Shown piece by piece: positions 42,076-51,098 of a stretch of 64,000 bases of DNA. Each line of letters starts with the position of its first letter. Position 1 is the stretch's first letter. Made by a program: the position numbers and the translations under genes. Source of the stretch: an uncultured Bacilli bacterium (GTDB lineage: Bacteria > Bacillota_I > Bacilli_A > RF39 > UBA660); contig CAKOOJ010000002.1 in the NCBI GenBank assembly GCA_934098385.1, forward strand, positions 124,001 through 188,000. Direction: 5' to 3'. The notes below the pieces were generated by a model, which did no database searches, was not told the DNA's origin, and saw only the letters and a program-made list of their open reading frames with translations.

Positions 42076-43614
42076 ATGAGTAGTAATAGTAGTATTAAAG
42101 AAAGAGCGAAGAGAAAAATTAAATATAATTATTGGCATAGTGTAATTATTAGTTTTCTTTTTGTAATTGTAGTTAGTGGTGGATATAAATATAATAGTTT
42201 TATATCTGATAGTTTTAGTAGTATTGGTAATGATATATTAAGCAAGAACAATATATTTATTTATAATAATATAGTTAGTTCTGCTAAAAAAGTGATTGAT
42301 ATTACTAAAAATTATAAACCTACTAGAGGAGTATTATCTGTTTTCTTTAATAAAATGAATGGTAGTAGTTCTTTAGTATTAGGTTTTGTTGATGCAATAT
42401 TAGAATTTATTACTATTAAGTCTATACCTAAATTCTTTATAAAAATATTTGGATTTTTGTTATTTATTTTAATTTATATATTTATACAGAATATTATATT
42501 AGTTGGTAAAAATAGATATTATTTGGAACATAGTAGATATAAAAAAGTTAATGTTGATAGAATAATGTTTGTTTATAAAGTTAAGAAGACTATTAATATT
42601 GCTTATATAATGTTATGTAAAACAATTTATTTGTTTTTGTGGTTTTTAACTATTATTGGTGGAGTTATTAAGTATTATTCATATTTTATGATAGATTATA
42701 TTGTAAGTGAAAATCCTACTATAAGTAGAAAAGATGCTTTTATATTGAGTAATGAAATGATGAACGGTAATAAATTTAATTTGTTTAAAATACAATTTAG
42801 TTTTATTGGATATATTATTTTAGGTGCTTTAACATTTAATATTAGTAACATATTTTATTTTGATGTTTATAGAGAAAGCATTTATTCAGAATTTTATTTT
42901 AATATAAGAAATGAGTTTTTGAAAAAGAATAAGAAAAAATATAGAAAATATTTTAAAGATGAAATGTTAGATGGTGATAAATATAATGATGGTTATTATC
43001 CTAATGATAAATATTTTATACCAGAAAAGAAAATGTTTAATTTTTTAAAGTTAGATTATAAGGCTGATTATGATGTTTGGACTATAATAATGTTTTTCTT
43101 TACGTGTGCTATGATTGGTTGGTGTTGGGAAGTACTTTTAAATTTATTTGTTCAAGGGAAGTTTGTTAATAAAGGTACGATGTATGGACCTTGGCTTCCA
43201 ATATATGGTTATGGTGCAACTTGTGTAATAGTTTTATTTAAAAAATATAGAAATAAACCTTGGAAAATATTTTTGCATTCAACTATCTTATGTGGTTTGA
43301 TAGAATACTTTACTGCTGTTTATTTAGAAACATTTTTACATAATAGATATTGGGATTATGATGGATTCTTTTTAAATATACAAGGTAGAGTTTGTTTGGA
43401 AGGGTTGTTAGTATTTGGACTTGGATGTATGGTATTTATATATTTTCTAGCGCCTTTATTAAATAATATTTATAGTAAAATCAATTTGAAATTTAAGGAA
43501 TTTATTGTTATTATATTGATAGTGTTATATTTAATAGATTTATGTTTTACTAAAATAAGACCTAATAGTGGAGAAGGTATAACGTTTTATATAATGTTAA
43601 AGGAGTGGTTATGA
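42076..43614 (+). CDS. DUF975-like/CmpB-family fusion membrane protein
   Basis: A 512-residue polytopic protein with two parts. The N-terminal 300 residues resemble DUF975 membrane proteins (long loops, Ser-Asn-rich start RAKRKIKYNYWHSVIISFLF). The C-terminal part (about 330-512) is a CmpB-type 'ABC transporter type IV' domain with GTMYGPWLPIYGYGA and FLHNRYWDYDGFFLNIQGRVCLEG. The function of either domain is unknown. It overlaps the next gene, also a CmpB domain, by 4 bp. Confidence 0.7.
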   Translation: MSSNSSIKERAKRKIKYNYWHSVIISFLFVIVVSGGYKYNSFISDSFSSIGNDILSKNNIFIYNNIVSSAKKVIDITKNYKPTRGVLSVFFNKMNGSSSLVLGFVDAILEFITIKSIPKFFIKIFGFLLFILIYIFIQNIILVGKNRYYLEHSRYKKVNVDRIMFVYKVKKTINIAYIMLCKTIYLFLWFLTIIGGVIKYYSYFMIDYIVSENPTISRKDAFILSNEMMNGNKFNLFKIQFSFIGYIILGALTFNISNIFYFDVYRESIYSEFYFNIRNEFLKKNKKKYRKYFKDEMLDGDKYNDGYYPNDKYFIPEKKMFNFLKLDYKADYDVWTIIMFFFTCAMIGWCWEVLLNLFVQGKFVNKGTMYGPWLPIYGYGATCVIVLFKKYRNKPWKIFLHSTILCGLIEYFTAVYLETFLHNRYWDYDGFFLNIQGRVCLEGLLVFGLGCMVFIYFLAPLLNNIYSKINLKFKEFIVIILIVLYLIDLCFTKIRPNSGEGITFYIMLKEWL

Positions 43615-44336
43615 TGTCTTGGTTTTTATATTTTGTATTTATATTTTTTATAGGAAGTACATTTGGATATGTGTTAGAATTGTTTTTTAGAAGAATAGTT
43701 CATAAAAAATGGGTTAATCCAGGTTTTTTAGTTGGACCTTATTTGCCTATATATGGTTTTGGACTTTGTACTTTAACCGTTATATATTTAATATTTTCTA
43801 AGTTGGTTGTTAATCCTTTTTTGATAATTATACTAATGGGGTTATCTATGACTTTGATTGAATTAATTGGTGGATTAATATTTATTGAAGCTAGTGGAGT
43901 TAAATTATGGGATTATAGTGATATGCCTGGTAATTTTAAAGGAATTATATGTCCTCAATTTACACTTATATGGACTTTGTTAGGAGCTGTATATTATTAC
44001 TTTATTGCTGATAAAATTATGAATGCTTTAGATTGGTTTAAAGTTAATCAATCATTCTCATTTATTTTAGGAATATTCTTTGGAATAATAGTATTAGATT
44101 ATATTTATTCTACTAAAGTATTGGTTAAGATAAGACGTTTTGCTAAGGATAATGATTTAGTTGTAAAATATGAAGAATTAAAAAAACATATTAAAGATAT
44201 ACAAGATAAAAATAGAGAAAAGTATTCATTCTTGTTTCCTTTTAAACAAAGTAAAGCTTTAGGTGAATATTTAAATTTGTATAAGAAGAAAAAAGTTAAT
44301 AATAAAAAAGGATTTTTGTTATTTGGTAAAAAGTAG
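43611..44336 (+). CDS. CmpB-family membrane protein
   Basis: A 241-residue protein with about six membrane segments and the motif GFLVGPYLPIYGFG, the same as in the C-terminal domain of its neighbour. The family also shows ASGVKLWDYSDMPGNFKGIICPQFTLIWTLLGA. The start at 43611 has AGGAG upstream and overlaps the previous stop, so the two proteins are probably made in equal amounts. A strong terminator follows. Confidence 0.78.
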   Translation: MMSWFLYFVFIFFIGSTFGYVLELFFRRIVHKKWVNPGFLVGPYLPIYGFGLCTLTVIYLIFSKLVVNPFLIIILMGLSMTLIELIGGLIFIEASGVKLWDYSDMPGNFKGIICPQFTLIWTLLGAVYYYFIADKIMNALDWFKVNQSFSFILGIFFGIIVLDYIYSTKVLVKIRRFAKDNDLVVKYEELKKHIKDIQDKNREKYSFLFPFKQSKALGEYLNLYKKKKVNNKKGFLLFGKK

Positions 44337-44358
44337 TACGTTATGTGCTACTTTTTTG
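44328..44358 (+). terminator. Terminator after CmpB gene
   Basis: AAAAAGTAG (44328-44336) pairs with CTACTTTTT (44348-44356), with additional pairs inside the loop; it overlaps the stop codon. Confidence 0.88.
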
Positions 44359-44421
44359 TAATTTATACTTTATTTTTAAAATATATTGTAGTATAATCGA
44401 TAATTCTGAAAGGAGATATTT

Positions 44422-45129
44422 ATGAGTTATACAACTTTTTTAATTAGAATTAGTGTTTGTTTTATATTAAGTTTATTAGTTGGATTAGAAAGACAGTATA
44501 GACATAGAATGGTAGGTTTGAGAACTAATGTGTTAGTTTGTTTGGGGGCATTTATGTTTGTTACTGTGTCTTTTGGTATTGGAGTAAATGATCATGCTAG
44601 AATTGCAGCACAGGTTGTAAGTGGTATTGGTTTTTTAGGTGCTGGTGTTATTTTAAGAGATGGTTCAAAGATAAAAGGTCTTAATACTGCTGCTACTTTA
44701 TGGTGTGTTGCTGCTATAGGTGTTTTGTGTTCTGCTGGAATGCTTTTTGAAGCTAGTATTGGAACATTATTTGTATTGATATCAAATGTTGTTTTAAGAA
44801 TTGTATCTATTAAAATTATGGATGTTATAAAGAAAAATAATTTGGAATTATGTAGTATAAGAATTGAATGCAAAAAAGATGCAGAAATGGATATTAGAAA
44901 TATTTTATATAATTCTTTAGAAAATAATAGATTAACTTTAGAAAGTTTAGAAAAAAATGAAATAACTAAAGATGAGGTTAAATTACGTGCTAATATTATT
45001 ACCAATGAACCTAATAGAGTAGAAAGTGTTGTTAATGTTCTTAGTTCTAATGTAAACATTATAAGTATTAAATGGGCTCATTTTAATTATAAAGATTTAA
45101 ATAATGAAGATGAGGATGATAGAGATTAA
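44422..45129 (+). CDS. MgtC/SapB-family membrane protein
   Basis: A 235-residue protein. Membrane segments in the first 140 residues contain GLERQYRHRMVGLRTNVLVCLGAFMFV and IGFLGAGVILRDGSKIKGLNTAATLWCVAAIG, which define the MgtC family. The C-terminal 90 residues fit the ACT-like domain found in some members. MgtC is linked to Mg limitation and F-ATPase control in pathogens; in Gram-positives the role is open. AAAGGAG supports the start. Confidence 0.9.
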   Translation: MSYTTFLIRISVCFILSLLVGLERQYRHRMVGLRTNVLVCLGAFMFVTVSFGIGVNDHARIAAQVVSGIGFLGAGVILRDGSKIKGLNTAATLWCVAAIGVLCSAGMLFEASIGTLFVLISNVVLRIVSIKIMDVIKKNNLELCSIRIECKKDAEMDIRNILYNSLENNRLTLESLEKNEITKDEVKLRANIITNEPNRVESVVNVLSSNVNIISIKWAHFNYKDLNNEDEDDRD

Positions 45130-45234
45130 TAATTATTTTATTATATATATTTTTATATAAATTGTAGTTAGTTTAAAATAGAAAAACAAAAGATTTATTG
45201 GCTAATTAGTTAACTTTATAAATTTTTTGTTCAG

Positions 45235-45261
45235 AAGAGCGTTCTTATAATGGCTTTTTTT
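45235..45261 (+). terminator. Probable terminator downstream of the MgtC-like gene
   Basis: AAGAGC (45235-45240) pairs with GCTTTT (45253-45258; one G-U), then T continues. The rest of the 275-bp gap to the next gene shows nothing else clear. Confidence 0.55.
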
Positions 45262-45404
45262 ATTTGTTAATGATTATTAAAAATGTTATAATCTATTTAA
45301 GAGTATATAAATTAATTTGATATATTTGTGATATTTAGTACTTTTTATTAAATTTGTTGCTTTATAAATCTTTGTTGAAACGAAGTTCAATTAGGAGTGA
45401 TTTT

Positions 45405-46973
45405 ATGGATAATATTGAAAATTTATTTCAAAATTATAATGGATATAAGTTTATAGATGGTGACAAACCTTTAAAAAATTTGAAGAAGTACATAGGGAAA
45501 GAAAAAGAAGAATGGAATACTGAGGATTTAGCTTTGGTTCATTTAACTAATTATTTTCCAAATAATAAAATAGTTAGTAGCTATGAAGGTGGAAAAATTT
45601 CAAATGGTTTTTTAATGATTGATGGTAAAAAATTCGATTATTCTGTACCACAATATCGTAATACAATACATTTTACTTTAAATGGTCCTGTTGAAAGTCA
45701 TCCATATGGTTCTTGGAATGAAATGAACTATCTTGTGATTGAACCCTTAAAATATCATATTAATGATGTTACCAATTTATCTACCGTTGATACATATTTT
45801 GATAAATCTTTAAAATTATCAAAGGATGCTTTTATATTAATAAGAAAAGATGCATTTGATGATATTGACAAAAAAAAATTAGTGGGTAAGAATATAATTG
45901 TTTTTTCTGGTAATCAAAATAATGTTGTTAATGAAATATTATTATATCTTGGATATAATCCCCAAAAAATAGGAATGCATAATTGGGTTTATGAATCCTT
46001 GAATGGTTTAATTAAAAGAGATAAGATTCAAGATTATCAAGAAAAGCAACAAATTATTAATCCTAAATTAACTTTTGATATGCATAGTGGTTCAAAGCAT
46101 GATATTATTTCTAAAAATCAATGGGAAATATCTAGAGATTTATCTATAATAAAAAAAGGAAAAATAGTTGATTTAAAAAACGAATATAAAATAACAGCTG
46201 AAGAATTATTAAATGTTTATAAAATATATTTAAAAACTAATGATTTTGTATCTGATAATATAGATTGTTTTAGAAAGTTTATAGAAAAGTTTCATATTAA
46301 TTTTAATGATAATAAAGAAATTGTTATACATTCTGCGGATAAATGGTATAATGATCAAATAAAAAATAATATTATTGAAAAAAATATGATAAAAACTTTA
46401 TATAATGATATAAAAAAAATTGAACAAACTAAGATTGAATATGAAAAGCAAAGTAAGGAGCATAAGATACAAGAATTTCAAAATTCAGTAAAAAAGCGAA
46501 TGTTAAATATGAATTGCGAACAAGCATTAAAATTGTGCGATAAGTTTCCTATTTATAAAACACAACTAATTGGAATGCTTAATAATTTGCTAAAGATTGA
46601 TTTTTCTTTAGAAAATATTGGTATATTAAAAAAGAATAAAATTATGTATAGTTATCTTATGAAATATATATCAGTAGGAATAGAAGATGATAATTTCTTT
46701 TATTATTTAACAGAAGATTCAACTTTTAAGAATTATTATGATGAAAGTTTACGTGTTGAAGTTGATTTATCAAATATGAAAATTTCAGAAATAAGAAATA
46801 TATTATACAACTATCAACGATATATAAGTGAGCAAGCTACCAAATATATTTCAAAGGCCAACATAAAAGATAGTATAAGAGAAATGGGGTATATAAAAAT
46901 TTCATATGTTGTAATTTTATTATCATTATTTTTAATAATTTTGTTTGTAATTTTGCTGATTCAATTATTTTAA
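45405..46973 (+). CDS. Unknown protein with C-terminal membrane anchor
   Basis: A 522-residue protein I do not recognise. Residues about 30-200 contain LALVHLTNYFP and RNTIHFTLNGPVESHPYGSWNEMNYLVIEPL, a compact alpha/beta region with several conserved-looking His and Asn that could be an enzyme. A Lys/Glu-rich, coiled-coil-like middle (about 330-370) follows. The extreme C-terminus is a single hydrophobic segment (about 500-522, VVILLSLFLIILFVILLIQLF), so it is tail-anchored. AGGAGTGAT supports the start at 45405. It is flanked by unrelated genes on their own promoters. Confidence 0.55.
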   Translation: MDNIENLFQNYNGYKFIDGDKPLKNLKKYIGKEKEEWNTEDLALVHLTNYFPNNKIVSSYEGGKISNGFLMIDGKKFDYSVPQYRNTIHFTLNGPVESHPYGSWNEMNYLVIEPLKYHINDVTNLSTVDTYFDKSLKLSKDAFILIRKDAFDDIDKKKLVGKNIIVFSGNQNNVVNEILLYLGYNPQKIGMHNWVYESLNGLIKRDKIQDYQEKQQIINPKLTFDMHSGSKHDIISKNQWEISRDLSIIKKGKIVDLKNEYKITAEELLNVYKIYLKTNDFVSDNIDCFRKFIEKFHINFNDNKEIVIHSADKWYNDQIKNNIIEKNMIKTLYNDIKKIEQTKIEYEKQSKEHKIQEFQNSVKKRMLNMNCEQALKLCDKFPIYKTQLIGMLNNLLKIDFSLENIGILKKNKIMYSYLMKYISVGIEDDNFFYYLTEDSTFKNYYDESLRVEVDLSNMKISEIRNILYNYQRYISEQATKYISKANIKDSIREMGYIKISYVVILLSLFLIILFVILLIQLF

Positions 46974-47053
46974 TGAATAATGATGAATTGTATGGATATA
47001 AGAGAGTAATATTTTACAAAGTATAAAAAATTTATAATATTTTGATAATTTTA

Positions 47054-47108
47054 TTGCATTATACCTTAAAATATAGTATAGTCTTATTAGTAATCATTAC
47101 TAATAAGA
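47054..47108 (+). promoter_or_regulatory. perR promoter with 27-bp palindromic operator
   Basis: TTGCAT (47054-47059), 17 bp, TATAGT (47077-47082) form the promoter. A perfect inverted repeat spans 47082-47108 with centre 47095. Its inner part, TTAGTAATCATTACTAA, has the 7-1-7 layout of PerR/Fur boxes. The operator touches the -10, so binding would block transcription of perR-rubrerythrin. Confidence 0.78.
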
Positions 47109-47117
47109 GGTGATTGT

Positions 47118-47486
47118 TTGAGAAATACTAAACAGAAAGAAGTAATACTTAATATAATAAATAATAGTTTTAATCATCTAAATGCAAATGGAGTTTATTT
47201 AGAGGCAAGAAAAGTAATTCCTAATATTAGTTTAGGTACTGTATATAGAAATCTAAATAATTTGGTTGATGAGAATAAAATTATTAGATTAAAAATGAGT
47301 GATGGTGTTGATAGATTTGATAAAAATATAATTCATGCTCATGTTGTATGTAGTATTTGTGGTAAAATAGATGATGTTATGTATGATTATATAAAAAAAT
47401 TACCTAATATAAAAGATTATGAAGTAATGAATTACGATTTACGTTTTATTGGAAAATGTAAGCAATGTATAGAGAAGGAGAAATGA
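47118..47486 (+). CDS. perR: PerR/Fur-family peroxide-responsive repressor
   Basis: A 122-residue metalloregulator. A winged helix contains ISLGTVYRNLNNLVDENKIIRL. Metal-binding His and Cys are seen in HAHVVCSICGKIDDV and KCKQC. The C-x2-C pairs form the structural zinc site, while HAH and the DRFD residues fit the sensing site. The start is TTG after AGAGGTGAT. It is transcribed with rubrerythrin from the palindromic promoter, as expected for an autoregulated PerR operon. Confidence 0.88.
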   Translation: MRNTKQKEVILNIINNSFNHLNANGVYLEARKVIPNISLGTVYRNLNNLVDENKIIRLKMSDGVDRFDKNIIHAHVVCSICGKIDDVMYDYIKKLPNIKDYEVMNYDLRFIGKCKQCIEKEK

Positions 47487-47490
47487 AGAA

Positions 47491-48030
47491 ATGGAATTAA
47501 AAGGAAGTAAAACAGAAGCTAATTTAATGGCTGCTTTTGCAGGAGAAAGTCAAGCAAGAAACAAATATACTTATTATGCTAGTAAAGCTAAAAAAGATGG
47601 ATTTGAACAAATAGCAGAAATATTTTTAGAAACTGCCGATAACGAAAAGGAACATGCTAAAATGTGGTTTAAAGAATTACATGGTGGTGAAATTCCTAGT
47701 ACTAGTGAAAATTTATTAGATGCTGCAAATGGAGAAAATTTTGAATGGACTGATATGTATAAAGAGTTTGCAGAAACTGCACGTGAAGAAGGATTTGATA
47801 GAATTGCTAATTTATTTGAAGGAGTAGCTGAAATTGAAAAACATCATGAAGAAAGATATAGAGCATTATTAAGTAATGTTGATAACGAATTAGTATTCTC
47901 TAAAGATGGGGATAAAATTTGGCAATGTAGAAATTGTGGACATATTTGTATAGGAAAAAATGCTCCAGAAGTTTGTCCTGTATGTAGTCACCCACAAAGT
48001 TATTTTGAAATAAAGAAAGAAAATTATTAG
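47491..48030 (+). CDS. rbr: Rubrerythrin
   Basis: A non-haem di-iron protein that reduces hydrogen peroxide in anaerobes and microaerophiles. The ferritin-like part contains FAGESQARNKYTYYASKAKKDG, ADNEKEHAKMW and EGVAEIEKHHEERY, with the expected Glu and His ligands. The C-terminal rubredoxin domain has CRNCGH and CPVCSHPQSYF. The 179 residues are normal. It lies 4 bp after perR. Confidence 0.96.
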   Translation: MELKGSKTEANLMAAFAGESQARNKYTYYASKAKKDGFEQIAEIFLETADNEKEHAKMWFKELHGGEIPSTSENLLDAANGENFEWTDMYKEFAETAREEGFDRIANLFEGVAEIEKHHEERYRALLSNVDNELVFSKDGDKIWQCRNCGHICIGKNAPEVCPVCSHPQSYFEIKKENY

Positions 48031-48054
48031 TAGTTTGGTTAACTACTTTTTTTC
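48029..48054 (+). terminator. Terminator after rubrerythrin
   Basis: AGTAGTT (48029-48035) pairs with AACTACT (48041-48047), followed by T6; it overlaps the stop codon. Confidence 0.88.
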
Positions 48055-48064
48055 TTAAAATTAA

Positions 48065-48106
48065 TTAGCACAAACTATTGACAAGTGCTAAAATATATTA
48101 TATAAC
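48065..48106 (+). promoter_or_regulatory. CIRCE operator and promoter of htpG
   Basis: A CIRCE-type element (TTAGCACAA, 9-bp spacer, AAGTGCTAA, 48065-48091) overlaps the -35 TTGACA (48078-48083) and precedes TATAAC (48101-48106) with 17-bp spacing. The inner two bases of the left arm do not pair. HrcA repression of htpG is implied. Confidence 0.85.
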
Positions 48107-48128
48107 TTAGATATGGGAGATGTTATAA

Positions 48129-50000
48129 ATGAAAAAAAGAGAATTTAAAAGTGAATCAAAAAGGTTGTTAGATTTAATGATTAATTCTATATATACTAAT
48201 AAAGATATATTTTTAAGAGAATTAATTAGTAATGGTAGTGATGCAATTGATAAATTATATTATAAAAGTTTAACTGATAAATCTATTAAGGTTAATAAAG
48301 ATGATTTAGAAATTAATATTAATTTTGATAAAGATTTAAGAACTATAACTGTTAGTGATAATGGTTGTGGTATGAGTGAAAGTGACTTAGAGAATAATTT
48401 AGGTACTATTGCTAAAAGTGGTTCTTTAGCTTTTAAAGAAATGAATGAAGTAAAGAATAAAGATATTGATATAATAGGACAATTTGGTGTAGGTTTTTAT
48501 AGTGCATTTATGGTAGCAGATGAAATTACTGTTATAAGTAAATCTTATGATAGTGAGGATGCTTATAGATGGAATTCTAAGGGATTAGAAGGTTATACAT
48601 TAGAAAAATGTGATAAGAGTAGTGTTGGTACTGATATAATTTTACATATCAAAGATAATACTGATGACGATAATTATGATGATTATTTAACTGAGTTCAA
48701 ATTAAAAGATTTGATTAAAAAATATAGTGATTATATTAGATATCCAATTAAAATGGAAGTAAGTCATAGTCATAAAAAAGATGATAGTGATGAATATGAA
48801 AATGTTAAAGAAATTGAAACTATTAATAGTATGATTCCTATTTGGAAAAAGAATAAAAAAGATGTTAGTGACGAAGAATATGAACATTATTATACTGATA
48901 CTTATTATGATTATGAGAAACCTTTAAAAGTTATAAGTACTAGTGTAGAAGGTGCTGTTAGTTATAAAGGGTTATTGTTTGTGCCAAGCCATGCTCCTTA
49001 TGATTTTTATACTAAAGAATATGAAAAAGGATTAAGTTTATATTCTAATGGTGTATTAATTATGGATAAATGTAGTGAATTATTACCTGATTATTTTAGT
49101 TTTATAAAAGGTGTAATTGATACTGAAGATGTATCTTTAAATATAAGCCGTGAAATGCTTCAAAAAACTAAAGCAGTTAGTTTAATTGCTAAAAATATTG
49201 AAAATAAGATAATTAAAGAATTTAAAGATATGTTAGAAAATGACAGAGAAGATTATGTAAAGATGTTTAAGGTATTTGGAACTAATATTAAATTTGGTAT
49301 TTATAATAATTATGGAATGGATAAAGATAAATTACAAGATTTAATAATGTTTAATTCTAGTAAGACTAAAGATTTAATTACTTTAAAAGAATATGTTTCT
49401 AATATGAAAGAAGACCAAAAAGATATTTATTATGCTAGTGGTGAAAGTGTTGATAAGATAGATTTACTTCCTCAAATAGAACAAGTTAAAGATAAAGATT
49501 ATGAAATATTATATTTAACTGATTATGTAGATGAATTTACATTACAAGCATTAAGAGAATATGATGGTAAAAGTTTTAAAAATGTTAGTGATGCTGACTT
49601 AGATTTAGAAGATAAAAAAGAAGATATTGAAAAATTAAATACTGACAATAAAGATTTATTAACTTTAATGAAAGATACTATTGGTATTAGTGGTGTTAGA
49701 TTTACTGGTAAGTTAAAAAATCATCCTGTATGTTTAACAAGTAAAGGTAATGTTTCTGTTGAAATGCAAAAAGTAATTAATTCTATGCCAGGAGATGAAA
49801 GCGTTAATGCAGAAATAGTACTAGAAATTAATGAAAATCATCCTATTGCTGACAAACTAAAATCATTATATGAAACAGATAAAGAAGAATTAAAGAAATA
49901 TAGTAAAGTTTTATATAGTGAAGCTAGACTTATAGAAGGACTTGGAATAGATAATCCTACTGAGATAAGTAATTTAATATGTGATTTGATTTCAAAATAG
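48129..50000 (+). CDS. htpG: Chaperone protein HtpG (Hsp90)
   Basis: ATP-dependent chaperone. The GHKL ATPase has IYTNKDIFLRELISNGSDAIDKL, ITVSDNGCGM and IGQFGVGFYSAFM. The middle domain contains SLNISREMLQ, and the C-terminal dimerisation part is complete. The 623-residue length is typical. It has its own CIRCE-controlled promoter and a terminator. In B. subtilis htpG is not in the HrcA regulon, so this control is a difference. Confidence 0.97.
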   Translation: MKKREFKSESKRLLDLMINSIYTNKDIFLRELISNGSDAIDKLYYKSLTDKSIKVNKDDLEININFDKDLRTITVSDNGCGMSESDLENNLGTIAKSGSLAFKEMNEVKNKDIDIIGQFGVGFYSAFMVADEITVISKSYDSEDAYRWNSKGLEGYTLEKCDKSSVGTDIILHIKDNTDDDNYDDYLTEFKLKDLIKKYSDYIRYPIKMEVSHSHKKDDSDEYENVKEIETINSMIPIWKKNKKDVSDEEYEHYYTDTYYDYEKPLKVISTSVEGAVSYKGLLFVPSHAPYDFYTKEYEKGLSLYSNGVLIMDKCSELLPDYFSFIKGVIDTEDVSLNISREMLQKTKAVSLIAKNIENKIIKEFKDMLENDREDYVKMFKVFGTNIKFGIYNNYGMDKDKLQDLIMFNSSKTKDLITLKEYVSNMKEDQKDIYYASGESVDKIDLLPQIEQVKDKDYEILYLTDYVDEFTLQALREYDGKSFKNVSDADLDLEDKKEDIEKLNTDNKDLLTLMKDTIGISGVRFTGKLKNHPVCLTSKGNVSVEMQKVINSMPGDESVNAEIVLEINENHPIADKLKSLYETDKEELKKYSKVLYSEARLIEGLGIDNPTEISNLICDLISK

Positions 50001-50020
50001 ACTTTATGGTCTATTTTTTA
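49994..50020 (+). terminator. Terminator after htpG
   Basis: AAAATAGAC (49994-50002) pairs with GTCTATTTT (50009-50017), then T follows; overlaps the stop codon. Confidence 0.88.
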
Positions 50021-50065
50021 GTAGTTTTGTTATTTTTTTAATAAAACTAATTGTTTGTTCTTTAT

Positions 50066-50130
50066 AGTGTGAAACTTTTTTGATAAAATATGAGAAAATA
50101 GTTTCACACTGTTGTGAAATATAGTATAAT
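50066..50130 (+). promoter_or_regulatory. Promoter of the Fic gene with nested inverted repeats
   Basis: AGTGTGAAAC (50066-50075) faces GTTTCACACT (50101-50110). The latter also pairs with a third arm, TTTCACA-CTGT-TGTGAAA (50102-50119). TTTCAC (50102-50107) and TATAAT (50125-50130) are a promoter with 17-bp spacing, so a repressor on the repeats would cover the -35. The regulator is not known. Confidence 0.7.
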
Positions 50131-50149
50131 GTTTTGTAGAGGTGTTACT

Positions 50150-51082
50150 ATGGATAGTCAAATGAAAATATTAGATTTAATCAATCAAAAACAAATACAA
50201 GAAACTCAATTAAATCAACTAGTATATGGTGCTATTGAAATTAGAGATAAAGATAATAAAAAATATATTTATACTCATACAAAAGAAGACGGAATACAAA
50301 ATACTAAATATATTGGTGAATATAGTGATAATCTTTATAATTTAATACTCAATAATAATATTAAAGCGAAAGAAATAAAAAAAATTATTAGAAATATAGA
50401 AAAGCAACTAAAAGAATTAAATTATGTGGATGAAGAATTATCTTTAGAAGTTTCGAGAAATATTGATTTTGCAAAAAAACATTTAGCAGATACTATTTAT
50501 AAACAAGCAATATTAGAAGGTGTAGCAACTACTTTGTCTGATACTGAAAACATAATTGAAGGTGGAAAAGTTAATAATATGTCATCAGAAGATATATTGA
50601 AAGTAGTAAATCTTAAACATGCTTGGGAGTTTATATTAAATAAGAATGTAATTTTAAGTAAAACTGATTATAATGTTTTGTGTACTATTAATAAATTAGT
50701 TGAGGAAGGATTTTATTACAATAATGGAATGTTGAGAACTACACCAGTAAAGATTGGTGGAACAGATTGGATGCCTGATTTGCCAATTGAATCTGATATA
50801 AAAATGGATTTACTTAATATTTTAAATTCTGATATAGATGTAGTAGAAAAAGCAATAAATTTGTTATTATATGTTGTTAAAAAACAAATGTTTATTGATG
50901 GTAATAAAAGAACTTCTGTTATTTATGCAAATCATTATTTAATTAGTAAAGGTAAAGGAATTATTGTAATTCCAATTGAAAATGTAAATGAATATAAGTT
51001 GTTATTAATTAAATTTTATGAGTCTAATGATGATAAAGCTATAAAAGAATTTATTAGGAAAAATTGTTATATAGAATTATAA
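50150..51082 (+). CDS. Fic-family protein with non-canonical active-site motif
   Basis: A 310-residue protein. The Fic core is at about 145-290. The signature is QMFIDGNKRT (246-255), so the catalytic His of HPFxxGNxR is replaced by Gln246 while Asp, Gly, Asn, Lys and Arg remain. An N-terminal helical part (about 1-140) includes a YIGEYSDNL segment and TLSDTEN (128-134), near but not fully matching the (S/T)xxxE(G/N) inhibitory motif. The predicted activity (AMP transfer) is doubtful without the His. GGTG upstream supports the start at 50150. It has its own regulated promoter. Confidence 0.75.
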   Translation: MDSQMKILDLINQKQIQETQLNQLVYGAIEIRDKDNKKYIYTHTKEDGIQNTKYIGEYSDNLYNLILNNNIKAKEIKKIIRNIEKQLKELNYVDEELSLEVSRNIDFAKKHLADTIYKQAILEGVATTLSDTENIIEGGKVNNMSSEDILKVVNLKHAWEFILNKNVILSKTDYNVLCTINKLVEEGFYYNNGMLRTTPVKIGGTDWMPDLPIESDIKMDLLNILNSDIDVVEKAINLLLYVVKKQMFIDGNKRTSVIYANHYLISKGKGIIVIPIENVNEYKLLLIKFYESNDDKAIKEFIRKNCYIEL

Positions 51083-51098
51083 AAGATGAGGTGAAATT

